From NCBI GenBank assembly GCA_945883795.1, contig CAMCYC010000006.1:1-64000 (forward strand): DNA of 64,000 nt, in the 5' to 3' direction. How positions within the stretch are numbered: position 1 is the first letter of the stretch; every line of letters starts with the position of its first letter. Below are positions 26,142 to 34,802 of this stretch, one piece after another. The position numbers were made by a program, and so were the translations under genes. Origin of the DNA: Sulfurimonas crateris (GTDB lineage: Bacteria; Campylobacterota; Campylobacteria; Campylobacterales; Sulfurimonadaceae). The notes beneath the pieces are model-generated. The model was not told the DNA's origin. It made no database searches and saw only the letters and a list, made by a program, of their open reading frames with translations.

Positions 26142-26612
26142 ATGAAAAAAATTATAGGTTTGGCAGTGATTGTTCTTGGTGTCTTTCTTGAGGTCATTTG
26201 GTTAAGATTGTGTTTTGAGATTATTATTATTGGTATTTTACTTTTAATTTTTCTCCCTAGTGTTGTTTTTTTTCCTTTTAGCTTTTTTTTAACGATTGCT
26301 CTTAATATTATCAGTGGCAAACCAAATCCTCAAGCCGCAGAATTTAAGTACCAACAGTATTCACGCAAGTCAAAGAAAAAAAGTTATAACGCTTCAGGAC
26401 ACACACTTAGTGATTATTATGTTATTCTTGAATCGACTCAATTCGATGAGTTTGATGTAATAAAAAATAATTATAGAAGGCTTATTAAACAGTATCACTA
26501 CGATTCTATCGCAAGTAAAAACCTACCAGAAGATATGCTCAAATTTGCAGAACAAAAAACACAAATCCTCAATGAAGCATATTCTGCTATAAAAGAAGCT
26601 AGAGGAAAATAA
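26142..26612 (+). CDS. Membrane-anchored J-like domain protein with a degenerate HPD motif
   Basis: A 156-residue protein with two N-terminal hydrophobic segments (about 3-60), a basic linker, and a C-terminal J-like domain (about 87-156): 'LSDYYVILES', 'NNYRRLIKQYHYDS' and 'KTQILNEAYSAIKEARGK'. J-domains stimulate DnaK ATPase through His-Pro-Asp. Here the tripeptide is His-Tyr-Asp (near 119-121), so DnaK stimulation may be weak or lost. AAGGA lies 11 bases before the ATG. It is co-directional with the sox operon but separated by a promoter-like gap. Confidence 0.75.
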   Translation: MKKIIGLAVIVLGVFLEVIWLRLCFEIIIIGILLLIFLPSVVFFPFSFFLTIALNIISGKPNPQAAEFKYQQYSRKSKKKSYNASGHTLSDYYVILESTQFDEFDVIKNNYRRLIKQYHYDSIASKNLPEDMLKFAEQKTQILNEAYSAIKEARGK

Positions 26613-26621
26613 TTTTTTCCA

Positions 26622-26643
26622 ATATTTTACACATATTTTACAC
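26622..26643 (+). promoter_or_regulatory. Perfect tandem 11-bp direct repeat upstream of soxX
   Basis: ATATTTTACAC occurs twice without a gap, so the copies are one helical turn apart on the same DNA face. It ends 42 bases before the soxX ATG, where an activator or repressor would contact RNA polymerase. It is a candidate regulator site for the whole sox operon. Confidence 0.5.
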
Positions 26644-26685
26644 TTTAAAGATACACTCCTCCTCTAATTTATAGGAGGAAGAAGA

Positions 26686-27210
26686 ATGAAAAAAACTATC
26701 ATTATCTCATTACTTCTTGGAGGTTCTATTTTTGCTGCTAATTACAGTGGTATGATAGAAAATCCAGATGCAAGTAAGATTATAAAAAAAGATTTGTTAG
26801 GTCCTGCCAAAACATACATCATGGCAGAAGGCTGTATCTCCACAGATTCACAACCCATTGCTCGAGGTGCATTTATTTTTCATAACCTAAATGGTGAAGA
26901 TAGCAAAGAAACACCACCAGAGGGTTTAAGTAGAACAAATGAAGATGGTAAATTCAAACAATACGGCAACTGCGTAGCATGTCACAATATAGAAGGTGCT
27001 AATGGTGCAGGAAATATTGGTCCTGATTTAACGGGCTATAAAACAAATTTCATTGATACACACGCAAGAGACAATCAGTTTGTTTATCAAAAAATTGCAG
27101 ACGCTCGCACAGACAATCCAGACACACACATGACAATTAATTTAACTACAAAGTTATTTAATGAAAGAGAGATATGTGATATTGCTTCATATATCGTATC
27201 CCCAAAGTAA
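26686..27210 (+). CDS. soxX: SoxX, sulfur-oxidation c-type cytochrome
   Basis: A 174-residue periplasmic monoheme cytochrome with a signal peptide (1-18, 'SIFAA') and one heme site 'CVACH' at 96-100. 'GNIGPDLTGY' follows, and the distal Met is probably in 'DTHMTINLTTKLF'. With SoxA it attaches the sulfur substrate to the SoxY cysteine and takes up the electrons. It has a very strong ribosome site (ATAGGAGGAAG) and is first in an operon running to 35264. Confidence 0.95.
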   Translation: MKKTIIISLLLGGSIFAANYSGMIENPDASKIIKKDLLGPAKTYIMAEGCISTDSQPIARGAFIFHNLNGEDSKETPPEGLSRTNEDGKFKQYGNCVACHNIEGANGAGNIGPDLTGYKTNFIDTHARDNQFVYQKIADARTDNPDTHMTINLTTKLFNEREICDIASYIVSPK

Positions 27211-27225
27211 AAGGAAATTATAATT

Positions 27226-27696
27226 ATGAAAAGAAGAGATTTTTTTAAAAAATTAGGTACGGTTGTTGCAATAAGTGCTGTTGCTCCTATGATGAGTTTT
27301 GGAGCTGATGAGAAAAAAGCAAAAGGACCAAATGAGCTTTCATACGAAAAAGCACTTGAGGCTATCACAAATGGTAAAGGTGCAAAACCATCTGCAAAAG
27401 TGCATCTAAAAGTGCCAGAAATTGCAGAAAATGGTGCTGTTGTTCCTGTTTCTGTTGAGGTAGATTCCCCTATGACTGAACAAGATTATGTAAAAACTAT
27501 TCATATTTTTGCAACAAAGAACAATAATTCTCGCTGTTTAGCAGTGCATTTTACTCCAGCAAATGGCAAAGCAATGCTTGCAACTCGTGTTAAATTAGGC
27601 TCAACTCAAGATATCGCAGCGATTGTAGAGATGAGTGATGGAACATTTTTAAGTGCAAGTCAAAGTGTCAAAGTAACAATTGGTGGATGTGGTTGA
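27226..27696 (+). CDS. soxY: SoxY, sulfur-carrier subunit
   Basis: A 156-residue protein with a twin-arginine signal ('MKRRDFFKKLGTVV') and the C-terminal swinging arm ending 'VTIGGCG', whose cysteine carries the sulfur intermediate. The arm is one Gly shorter than the common GGCGG ending. It forms a complex with SoxZ and is exported folded by Tat, carrying SoxZ with it. It is 15 bases after soxX. Confidence 0.96.
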   Translation: MKRRDFFKKLGTVVAISAVAPMMSFGADEKKAKGPNELSYEKALEAITNGKGAKPSAKVHLKVPEIAENGAVVPVSVEVDSPMTEQDYVKTIHIFATKNNNSRCLAVHFTPANGKAMLATRVKLGSTQDIAAIVEMSDGTFLSASQSVKVTIGGCG

Positions 27697-27748
27697 TTTC
27701 TCCTCTACAAATAAAATTTCAAAAAAATAAAATATTAAGGATAATAAA

Positions 27749-28084
27749 ATGGAAAAAGTAAAATCTCTGATAAAAATTAAACCAAATACATATAAAGATG
27801 GCGAAGTTGTAAAGGTAAGTTTTATGGTGATGCACCCAATGGAAACGGGGATGCGTAAAGATAAAAAAACTGGAGATATTGTTCCTGCTGAATATATCAA
27901 CAATGTAAAGTTTGATTACAATGGAGCGGTTATTACTACCATGAATGTATGGGAATCGTTGTCTGCAAATCCAGTATTTACGATTTACATGAAAATTAAT
28001 GGTGCAGGTAAACTTACCGTTACATTCACGGATTCTAAAGGTGCAGTTAATGAAACAAGTTCAAAGATTAAACCAAAAGGATAA
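27749..28084 (+). CDS. soxZ: SoxZ, partner of the SoxY carrier
   Basis: A 111-residue all-beta protein without its own signal peptide, as expected for a passenger of SoxY. The family sequence 'VKVSFMVMHPMETGMRKD' and 'YINNVKFDYNGAVI' is clear. It presents the SoxY arm to SoxXA and SoxB. Confidence 0.95.
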   Translation: MEKVKSLIKIKPNTYKDGEVVKVSFMVMHPMETGMRKDKKTGDIVPAEYINNVKFDYNGAVITTMNVWESLSANPVFTIYMKINGAGKLTVTFTDSKGAVNETSSKIKPKG

Positions 28085-28087
28085 GCG

Positions 28088-28852
28088 ATGAAAAAAGGTA
28101 CAACAATCGCTCTCTCTTTGACACTTCTTGCTTCACTCTCTTTTAGCGGAGAACAATTTGCTATGAGTGATGCAGACCGTGCCATGTATGCTGAAATGTT
28201 GGAAAATAATCCAGCAGATATTATGGTAGCTCATGGAGAAGAACTTCTTAGTGATTTGGGTGGAGAGACAAAATTAGCTAAATATCTTGGTGTAAGTGAA
28301 ACAGAATTACCAAAATATATAGCTGGTTTTCCCCGCTATATAGAAAAATTTGGCATGGTTGTTGGTCTTGGACAAATGCTACAAGGGATGATGCATGATA
28401 GTAAAAAGAAAGTTTTACCACTTGCTAATTCTGACATGAATGATTTACTAGCTTACACAAAATCAATCGCAAATGATGAGCTAATCAATATTGATGTTAA
28501 TGCAAATCAACACATGAAAGATGCCTATGCACTCGGTAAAATAACTTTTGATACAAAAAGAGGTGGGAGAGGTTTGTCATGTCTTAGTTGTCACTCCCCT
28601 GATGTTATTGGAACTATTTTAAGAACGCAACCACTTCCTGATTTAAGAGTCAATAATACAGGTGCTACTTGGCCAGCGTATAGAATGACAAAATCAAACC
28701 TCACAACACTCCAAGGGCGTATGCAAGGGTGCATGCAAAATGCTCTTTTAGCTGTTATCCCTTTAGGCTCTCCTGACATGGTTGCATTAGAAGTATATGT
28801 AACAGACAAAGCAAAGGGACAAGCTATCGCTATTCCTGGTTTAAAACGATAG
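28088..28852 (+). CDS. soxA: SoxA, monoheme-type L-cysteine S-thiosulfotransferase subunit
   Basis: A 254-residue periplasmic cytochrome with a signal peptide (1-20). It has only one heme site, 'CLSCH' (near 165-169), so it is the monoheme form. The conserved active-site Cys is in 'RMQGCMQNALLA' (near 215), where the persulfide heme ligand and catalytic residue is expected. With SoxX it joins thiosulfate to the SoxY cysteine. It starts 4 bases after soxZ. Confidence 0.95.
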   Translation: MKKGTTIALSLTLLASLSFSGEQFAMSDADRAMYAEMLENNPADIMVAHGEELLSDLGGETKLAKYLGVSETELPKYIAGFPRYIEKFGMVVGLGQMLQGMMHDSKKKVLPLANSDMNDLLAYTKSIANDELINIDVNANQHMKDAYALGKITFDTKRGGRGLSCLSCHSPDVIGTILRTQPLPDLRVNNTGATWPAYRMTKSNLTTLQGRMQGCMQNALLAVIPLGSPDMVALEVYVTDKAKGQAIAIPGLKR

Positions 28853-28862
28853 GATTTAAGAG

Positions 28863-30623
28863 ATGGAAATTTCAAGAAGAGATTTTATGCACATAGCTGC
28901 AATTTTTGGGCTAGGTGCAGCTACAAGTGGCATGGCAAGTCCAAAAACAATAGAACAAATATCGCTTAAAGATATTTACGATTTTAAGGCGATGGGTAAT
29001 TTTACACTCCTTCATATGTGCGATATTCATGCACATATTAAGCCTTTATATTGGAGAGAACCCTCTACTTTAATCTCTGCTCCAAATCTTGTAGGAACAC
29101 CAGGATTTTTATGTGGTGAAGCTTTTGCCAAACATTATGGCTTAGAGCCGAGTTCTCTTGATGCCTATTTTGATACATACATTGATTTTGACATTTTGGC
29201 AAAAAAATTCGGCAAAATGGGCGGAGTTGCTCATATCAAAACTTATCTTGACCATGTCAGAAAAGAAAGAGGCAAAGAAAATGTTCTCTTCCTTGATTCT
29301 GGAGACACTTGGCAAGGAACAGGTGTCGCACTTAAAACTCAAGGGGAAGCAATAGTCAAAGCACAAAACTATCTTGGCGTAGATGTGATGGTCGGACATT
29401 GGGAATTCACTTATGGTAAAGAGCGTGTCAAAGAGCTTATCGAGATGCTCAAGGCAAAATTTATCTCCCAAAATGTGATTGGAGATGATTCGTTTGCAGA
29501 TGATTACGAAGAGCTGATATTTGAGCCATATACAATTGAAGAGAGAGGCGGTGCAAAGATTGGTATTATTGGACAATCTTTCCCATTTACTTCTACAGCA
29601 AACCCAAAAGAGTTTACAGAGGGTTGGAGTTTTGGACTTCGACTTGACACACTTCAAGAATATGTCAACGAACTCAAAAAAGAGCATAAAGTAGATTGTG
29701 TTGTAGTCCTTTCTCATGATGGTTTTAGTGTTGACCAAGAGGTTGCTCGTCAAGTACATGGAATAGATTTTATTTTAAGTGGACACACGCATGACCCCTC
29801 TCCAAAACCGATTGTAATTGATGGAACTGTCATTGTGATTGCAGGAAGTCATGGCAAGTTTATAGGTCGTTTAGATATAAATGCAAAAGGTGGCAAAGTG
29901 CTTGGATATGAGTATAAACTCGTTCCAATTGCATCAAATATGATTCCCGCAGACCCAGAAGGTGTGAAACTTGTAGAGGAATTATATACTCCATTCGCAA
30001 AAGAGTTCAATGAAGTTTTGGGCAAAACAAAAAATACACTTTATAAAAGAGATACATTTTTCTCAACTTTTGACCAACTTATCAATGATGCTATCATGGA
30101 CGAGATGAAATGTGACATCTCTTTTACTCCAGGATATAGATGGGGAACAACCGTTTTAGCTGGTGAAGATATATTGATGGATAATGTATATGAAATGTGC
30201 GGTATCACTTATCCGAATGTTTATACTTTTGAGCTAAAAGGGGGTAAAATAGCAACCCTTTTAGAAGACATCGCTGATAATGTATTTAATGCAAATCCAC
30301 TTTATCAACAAGGTGGAGATATGAGTCGTCTTGGTGGCGTAACTTATAGTATTTCAGTGGCTAATAAAGCAGGGACAAGAATCTCTAAACTTATGATTGG
30401 TGGCAAACCAATTGACTTAGAAAAAACTTATATAGTTTCATCATGGGGTGGAAATTTGCAAAATGCTGGTGAAAATCTTCAAAAAGAGAAAATTAGAGCT
30501 GTCTATGATATTACACGAGATTATATCAAAAGACAAAAAGTTGTAAATGTAAGCAACAAAGGAAATGTTACTTTGGTTGATTATGATTGCGGATGCCCAA
30601 CTAAGGGTTCAAGAGGCTGTTAA
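28863..30623 (+). CDS. soxB: SoxB, thiosulfohydrolase
   Basis: A 586-residue manganese enzyme that releases sulfate from S-thiosulfonate on SoxY. A twin-arginine signal ('EISRRDFMHIAAIFGLGAA') is followed by a 5'-nucleotidase-like metallophosphoesterase: 'MCDIHAHIKP', 'DSGDTWQGTG', 'GHWEFTYG' (usual GNHEFDYG) and 'FILSGHTHDPS', then the C-terminal substrate domain. The end has a Cys-rich tail 'CGCPTKGSRGC'. Confidence 0.97.
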   Translation: MEISRRDFMHIAAIFGLGAATSGMASPKTIEQISLKDIYDFKAMGNFTLLHMCDIHAHIKPLYWREPSTLISAPNLVGTPGFLCGEAFAKHYGLEPSSLDAYFDTYIDFDILAKKFGKMGGVAHIKTYLDHVRKERGKENVLFLDSGDTWQGTGVALKTQGEAIVKAQNYLGVDVMVGHWEFTYGKERVKELIEMLKAKFISQNVIGDDSFADDYEELIFEPYTIEERGGAKIGIIGQSFPFTSTANPKEFTEGWSFGLRLDTLQEYVNELKKEHKVDCVVVLSHDGFSVDQEVARQVHGIDFILSGHTHDPSPKPIVIDGTVIVIAGSHGKFIGRLDINAKGGKVLGYEYKLVPIASNMIPADPEGVKLVEELYTPFAKEFNEVLGKTKNTLYKRDTFFSTFDQLINDAIMDEMKCDISFTPGYRWGTTVLAGEDILMDNVYEMCGITYPNVYTFELKGGKIATLLEDIADNVFNANPLYQQGGDMSRLGGVTYSISVANKAGTRISKLMIGGKPIDLEKTYIVSSWGGNLQNAGENLQKEKIRAVYDITRDYIKRQKVVNVSNKGNVTLVDYDCGCPTKGSRGC

Positions 30624-30651
30624 GTCTCTTTAAGAGAACAAGGATATTCTA

Positions 30652-32139
30652 ATGAATTTAGCAAAAATTAGTCTAGCAGCGGCAGTTGCATGTATGGTCA
30701 TTACTTCAGCAAGTGCTGATGATTCAAAACCTAAGCGTGAACTAAAGGGCAACATGAATCAGGTGTATAACACACTTCCAGCGAATGCAGATACTATCAG
30801 TGATGCTTTTGCAAATGGTGTTTTTTATGGTCATTTAAGAATGAACTCATTTATGTGGGATTGGAAAGAAGATGTAAATAACCGAGATAACAGAGCGTTT
30901 GGTCTTGGTGGTAGTTTAATTTATAAAACTGCACCACTCATGGGACTTAGTGCAACTGCTGGTTTATACTATGCAGATAGCCCATTTGATGGTCTTAGAG
31001 ACAATAATTCAGATGTAGGAACTACAAAAGCTGGTAAAGATACTTTTAGCCGTCAAAATGTAAGAGATAATGGTAATTGGTCTATGACATCTTTGGCTCA
31101 AGCGTATCTACAATATGATTACTCAAAAACAACACTTAAAGCTGGTCGTCAACTCTTTGAATCATTTCTAACAGCATCAAATGATACAAAAATGATTCCT
31201 AATACTTTTGAAGGTTTGAGCGTTGAAACAAAAGAGATACCTCAAACACAATTAAGAGCTGCTTATTTTTATGCAGAGAAACTTCGTGACCATACAGAGT
31301 TTCATGATGTCATTACTTTTAAAGATTCCTCTGGAGATTCGTGGGCAAATAACGATGATGCAGTGGTACATAAAGGGCTTTCCTATGCAAACTTTGAAAA
31401 AGCTGGAAAAGATACGCAACATGTTCTCATTGTTGCAGATATGAAAAATACCTCTCTTGAAAATCTTCAAATTGATGTAACTTATACTGGAGTTCCTGAT
31501 GTTGTTTCGTCTATTACAGGTGAAATTAACTACATGATTGGTTTAGGTGGCGGTTTTACCCTTACTCCTGGTGTGCGATATATGCAACAAATGGATGATG
31601 GCGGTGGTCAAATTGGTGGTGCAAGTTTAAGTGGAACATTAGCAGGAAAAACAGGTGCACAAAGTGGCTATAAAGATGCCAACAGCCTTGATAGTTCTCT
31701 TGCCATGGGTCGTTTAGTTCTTAAACAAGGTCCACTCCAATTACAACTTGCTTATTCTGCAGTTGCTGATGAGGGAGATATCGTAGCTCCATGGAGAGGT
31801 TTTCCAACTGGTGAATATACTCGTGCAATGGCTCAATATAATTGGAACGCAAATACAAAAACTTCAGCAGCTGAAGTCAAATATGACTTTGATAAAGCGA
31901 ATATAATACCAGGATTTAGTGCAATGGCTCGTTATGCAATGCAAGATTTTGATGAAGATAAACAAGTTGCTGGCGTTCAAGCAGATAGCAATGTCTTACA
32001 CATGGATTTTATCCAAAAAATTGCAACTGGTCTTGAGGGAAAAATTCGTGTAGGTTTAATTAGTGCTGATGAGCGTGTAGGAAGTACAGACAAAGACTCA
32101 TACAACGAATACCGTTTTGAATTAAATTATCTGTTTTAA
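30652..32139 (+). CDS. Outer-membrane porin within the sox operon
   Basis: A 495-residue beta-barrel with a signal peptide (1-22, 'TSASA') and a C-terminal aromatic 'YRFELNYLF' as in outer-membrane proteins. The strand pattern and 'LKAGRQLFESFL' resemble OprD/campylobacterotal major porins. It lies 28 bases after soxB, co-directional, so it probably admits sulfur substrates such as thiosulfate or lets sulfate out. That role is inferred from position. Confidence 0.8.
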   Translation: MNLAKISLAAAVACMVITSASADDSKPKRELKGNMNQVYNTLPANADTISDAFANGVFYGHLRMNSFMWDWKEDVNNRDNRAFGLGGSLIYKTAPLMGLSATAGLYYADSPFDGLRDNNSDVGTTKAGKDTFSRQNVRDNGNWSMTSLAQAYLQYDYSKTTLKAGRQLFESFLTASNDTKMIPNTFEGLSVETKEIPQTQLRAAYFYAEKLRDHTEFHDVITFKDSSGDSWANNDDAVVHKGLSYANFEKAGKDTQHVLIVADMKNTSLENLQIDVTYTGVPDVVSSITGEINYMIGLGGGFTLTPGVRYMQQMDDGGGQIGGASLSGTLAGKTGAQSGYKDANSLDSSLAMGRLVLKQGPLQLQLAYSAVADEGDIVAPWRGFPTGEYTRAMAQYNWNANTKTSAAEVKYDFDKANIIPGFSAMARYAMQDFDEDKQVAGVQADSNVLHMDFIQKIATGLEGKIRVGLISADERVGSTDKDSYNEYRFELNYLF

Positions 32140-32151
32140 TAGGTGAATATT

Positions 32152-33054
32152 GTGAAAATGCTTTTGACTCTTTTTGTGCTCGTGATACCCATGTTAGCTT
32201 TTGAATATGAGTTGAATCTCTCAAAAGTGAACAAAAATACTTATTGTTTTTTTGGAGAGCCAGAAGCCATGGACACTCATAATAATGGAAATATGTCTAA
32301 TTCATGTTTTATCGATATGGGAAAAAGCTATCTTGTTATAGATAGCGGTCCCACTTATTTGTATGCCAAACAAGCTTACTCCCGTATGAAAAAAATTAAA
32401 GATTTACCAATATCTTATGTGATAAATACCCATACACATGATGACCATTGGTTAGGAAATGGTTATTACAAAGAGATAGGTGTGAATATTATAGGCTCCT
32501 CAGAGTTTGAACATGAGGAGAAGCCTGAAAAAACAAGAATGCAGATACATATCACAAAAGAAGCGTATATAGGCACACAACAAGTTTTTCCCAATATTTT
32601 TGTAGCAAAGCAAAAAGTTTTAGAGCTTGATGGCAAAAAAGTTTTTATAGAGAGTGTAGACAAAAAAGCTCATACTAAAAGTGACCTTTTCATCTATATT
32701 CCAGAATATAAAACCTTATTTGCAGGTGATTTAGTTTTTAATCAAAGAATTCCCTCTTTGCGAGATGGAGATATCACAAGTTGGATACAAATTCTTGAAA
32801 AAATAAAAGCTATGAATATGGATTATGTGATAGGTGGACATGGAACAATTGTGGATAAAAATTCAATGGATACTACTTACAAATATTTAACCCAACTCAA
32901 ACAAGAAACAAAACAAGCACTAGAAGATGGGCAAGAGCTTGTAGATGCAGTAGACGGAATAACGATGGATGAGTTTAAAAATTTTAATATGTATCATAGT
33001 ATGCATAGACAAAATGTTGCAATAGCTTATAGAATGTTGGAATGGGAACCATGA
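32152..33054 (+). CDS. SoxH-like periplasmic metallo-beta-lactamase-fold hydrolase
   Basis: A 300-residue protein with a signal peptide and the MBL zinc motif 'INTHTHDDHWLGNGY' (near 91-105). Further ligands are in 'KKAHTKSD', 'LFAGDLVF' and 'VIGGHGTIV'. SoxH and quinoprotein-relay hydrolases have this form. The GTG at 32152 is preferred because AGGTG is 6 bases before it; the track start at 32143 would overlap that site. The SoxH substrate is not established. The stop overlaps the next gene by ATGA. Confidence 0.85.
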   Translation: MKMLLTLFVLVIPMLAFEYELNLSKVNKNTYCFFGEPEAMDTHNNGNMSNSCFIDMGKSYLVIDSGPTYLYAKQAYSRMKKIKDLPISYVINTHTHDDHWLGNGYYKEIGVNIIGSSEFEHEEKPEKTRMQIHITKEAYIGTQQVFPNIFVAKQKVLELDGKKVFIESVDKKAHTKSDLFIYIPEYKTLFAGDLVFNQRIPSLRDGDITSWIQILEKIKAMNMDYVIGGHGTIVDKNSMDTTYKYLTQLKQETKQALEDGQELVDAVDGITMDEFKNFNMYHSMHRQNVAIAYRMLEWEP

Positions 33055-33425
33055 AAAGAATAGTTGTACTACTCTTAAGCTTTACATTTTCTTTATTTGC
33101 AGTTGAGTGGAAAACTTATCAAGAGGCTCAAATTGAGCAAAAAATAACAAATAAAATTATCATGATAGATGTGATTCGCTCAAGTTGTCACTATTGTAGC
33201 GACATGGAAAAAGCAGTATTTCAAGATAAAGAGATGAGTGCATGGATAAAAGAAAAATTTATCCCTGTCAAAATAAATTTAGACCATGATTTATTGCCTC
33301 TTAAGCTTAAAGTTAGGCTTACACCAACATTTTATTTTATAGATAAAAACAACGAAATTATCAAAAAAATACCAGGGTCTTGGACAAAAGAGGATTTCAA
33401 ATCGCTCACTGAGCGTATACAATGA
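33051..33425 (+). CDS. Periplasmic thioredoxin-fold protein (SoxW-like)
   Basis: A 124-residue protein with a signal peptide (1-17, 'FSLFA') and a redox motif 'SSCHYCSDM' (C46, C49), then a thioredoxin core with cis-Pro in 'RLTPTFYF'. It is of the thioredoxin-2/DUF255-like type ('EKAVFQDKEM'). SoxW-type proteins keep the SoxY thiol reduced; this is inferred here. I chose the ATG at 33051, overlapping the previous stop, over 33042. Confidence 0.83.
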   Translation: MKRIVVLLLSFTFSLFAVEWKTYQEAQIEQKITNKIIMIDVIRSSCHYCSDMEKAVFQDKEMSAWIKEKFIPVKINLDHDLLPLKLKVRLTPTFYFIDKNNEIIKKIPGSWTKEDFKSLTERIQ

Positions 33426-33853
33426 GATATATTTTTATCCTTTTTTTAATGATTTTTTGCCTCTTTGGCGATACAACATTTGCAGAACCAAAACCCTCTT
33501 TTGAGAATCCTAGACAGATTATTTTTGCAATTACAGAGGATTCACCACATGAGCTTGACCATGTTTTGAGTGTTGCAAATAATGTACTCAAATTTTATGG
33601 GATTGATAATGTAGAGATAGAAATTGTTGCCTATTCACAAGGTATTTCGTTACTTCTAAAAAAAGAGAAAGAGATAGCAAAACGAGTTGATTCCTTAATG
33701 CAAAACAATGTGACTTTTGTTGCATGTCATAACACTATGGTAACAAAAAACATAAAAGAAGACGACTTAATTGATGGCTCTTTGGTGGTGACTGCTGGAG
33801 TGGTTGAACTTCTTGAGAGAGTCAAAAGTGGCTGGATATATATAAAACCTTAA
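33422..33853 (+). CDS. Periplasmic DsrE-family protein (first copy)
   Basis: A 143-residue protein with a signal peptide (1-21) and a DsrE/DsrF-like alpha/beta fold: 'QIIFAITEDSPHELDHVLSV', 'EIEIVAYSQGISLLLK' and 'NVTFVACHNTM'. The Cys in 'VACHNT' is at the place where DsrE-like proteins hold their sulfur-carrying cysteine. DsrE proteins bind and pass sulfane sulfur. Its position in the sox operon suggests a periplasmic sulfur carrier. It overlaps the upstream stop by four bases. Confidence 0.78.
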   Translation: MRYIFILFLMIFCLFGDTTFAEPKPSFENPRQIIFAITEDSPHELDHVLSVANNVLKFYGIDNVEIEIVAYSQGISLLLKKEKEIAKRVDSLMQNNVTFVACHNTMVTKNIKEDDLIDGSLVVTAGVVELLERVKSGWIYIKP

Positions 33854-33863
33854 AGAGAATACA

Positions 33864-34790
33864 ATGAATTTAAAAAGAGTACAAAAGTTACTTATTTTAG
33901 TTGCGGTGTTATTTGTGTCATTAGAGGCAGATGAGAATATTTTAGTGTACAAAATAGAAAATAAAAATCATACAATTTCAGCGCAAACAGTTGCAAATGG
34001 ATTGGAAAAAAATGGTTATGCAGTTGCTAAAAATCAGGACATGAACGCTCCTTATCAAAAACAATTTGGGAATACTCTTTTTGAGAGTTACAATTTGATG
34101 TCAGTATACCATCCAGATTTTGCAAAAAAGCTAGTCTCTAACCACGATAAATCAGGGATGTTTGTCCCTTTTTCTATTGCTGTATATCAGTATAAAAATG
34201 ATGCTAATCTTCATTTAGCACTTTTAAGCGGTGTTGGACAAGAAAAAATTTTAGGGTTCAAAGAAAAACTTTTTGAGCAGTTAGAAACGCTCAATAAAAC
34301 AACACTTCAAAAGATTTTACCAAATATTCAACAAGAGTCTTTGAGTGATGCAACCACAGATACAAAAAATAAACTTTATACCACTTACACACTTGATGTA
34401 GATGATGAAGATGCGGATGAAAATTACAATCAAATGATGATGGTGATGGAGGGCAACATGGAGATGGGCGGTTTTGTTGTTGCTAATTACCTTAATTTTA
34501 ACCAAAAATTACAAGAGAATGATATTAATGACTATATTTTTTATCATTCATATTCATTATGTAAATTAAAAATCATTTATGAACTCTCAAAAAAAACTCC
34601 CCAAGCAGGAGCTTTTGCGCCTTGTACGATGGTGATTTATCATAAAAAAGGGAGTAATAAAACAAATATTGTTTCACTGAATATTAATAGTCTTATCTCC
34701 ATGCTATCGCTCAAAGATGTAGATTTGTTAAAAATGCTTGATGACACACAAGCAGACATGACAACAATTATTAACGATTCAATAGAATAA
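33864..34790 (+). CDS. Exported protein with two DUF302-like domains
   Basis: A 308-residue protein with a signal peptide (1-22). Two regions look alike: about 35-120 ('VANGLEKNGYAV', 'SYNLMSVYHP', 'GMFVPFSIAVYQYK') and about 195-285 ('VANYLNFNQKLQ', 'SYSLCKLKIIYE', 'AFAPCTMVIYHK'). This is the DUF302 pattern: strand, 'F-x-P-C/F' loop, strand. The second copy keeps 'APCTM', the first has 'VPFSI'. DUF302 proteins often occur near sulfur-oxidation genes, but their activity is not known to me. Confidence 0.75.
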   Translation: MNLKRVQKLLILVAVLFVSLEADENILVYKIENKNHTISAQTVANGLEKNGYAVAKNQDMNAPYQKQFGNTLFESYNLMSVYHPDFAKKLVSNHDKSGMFVPFSIAVYQYKNDANLHLALLSGVGQEKILGFKEKLFEQLETLNKTTLQKILPNIQQESLSDATTDTKNKLYTTYTLDVDDEDADENYNQMMMVMEGNMEMGGFVVANYLNFNQKLQENDINDYIFYHSYSLCKLKIIYELSKKTPQAGAFAPCTMVIYHKKGSNKTNIVSLNINSLISMLSLKDVDLLKMLDDTQADMTTIINDSIE

Positions 34791-34802
34791 GGGGAGTAGA
34801 TT

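Noticed and set aside
29142-29759. Minus-strand ORF of 205 aa inside soxB
   Set aside because: Shadow of soxB; composition is not protein-like and there is no start signal.
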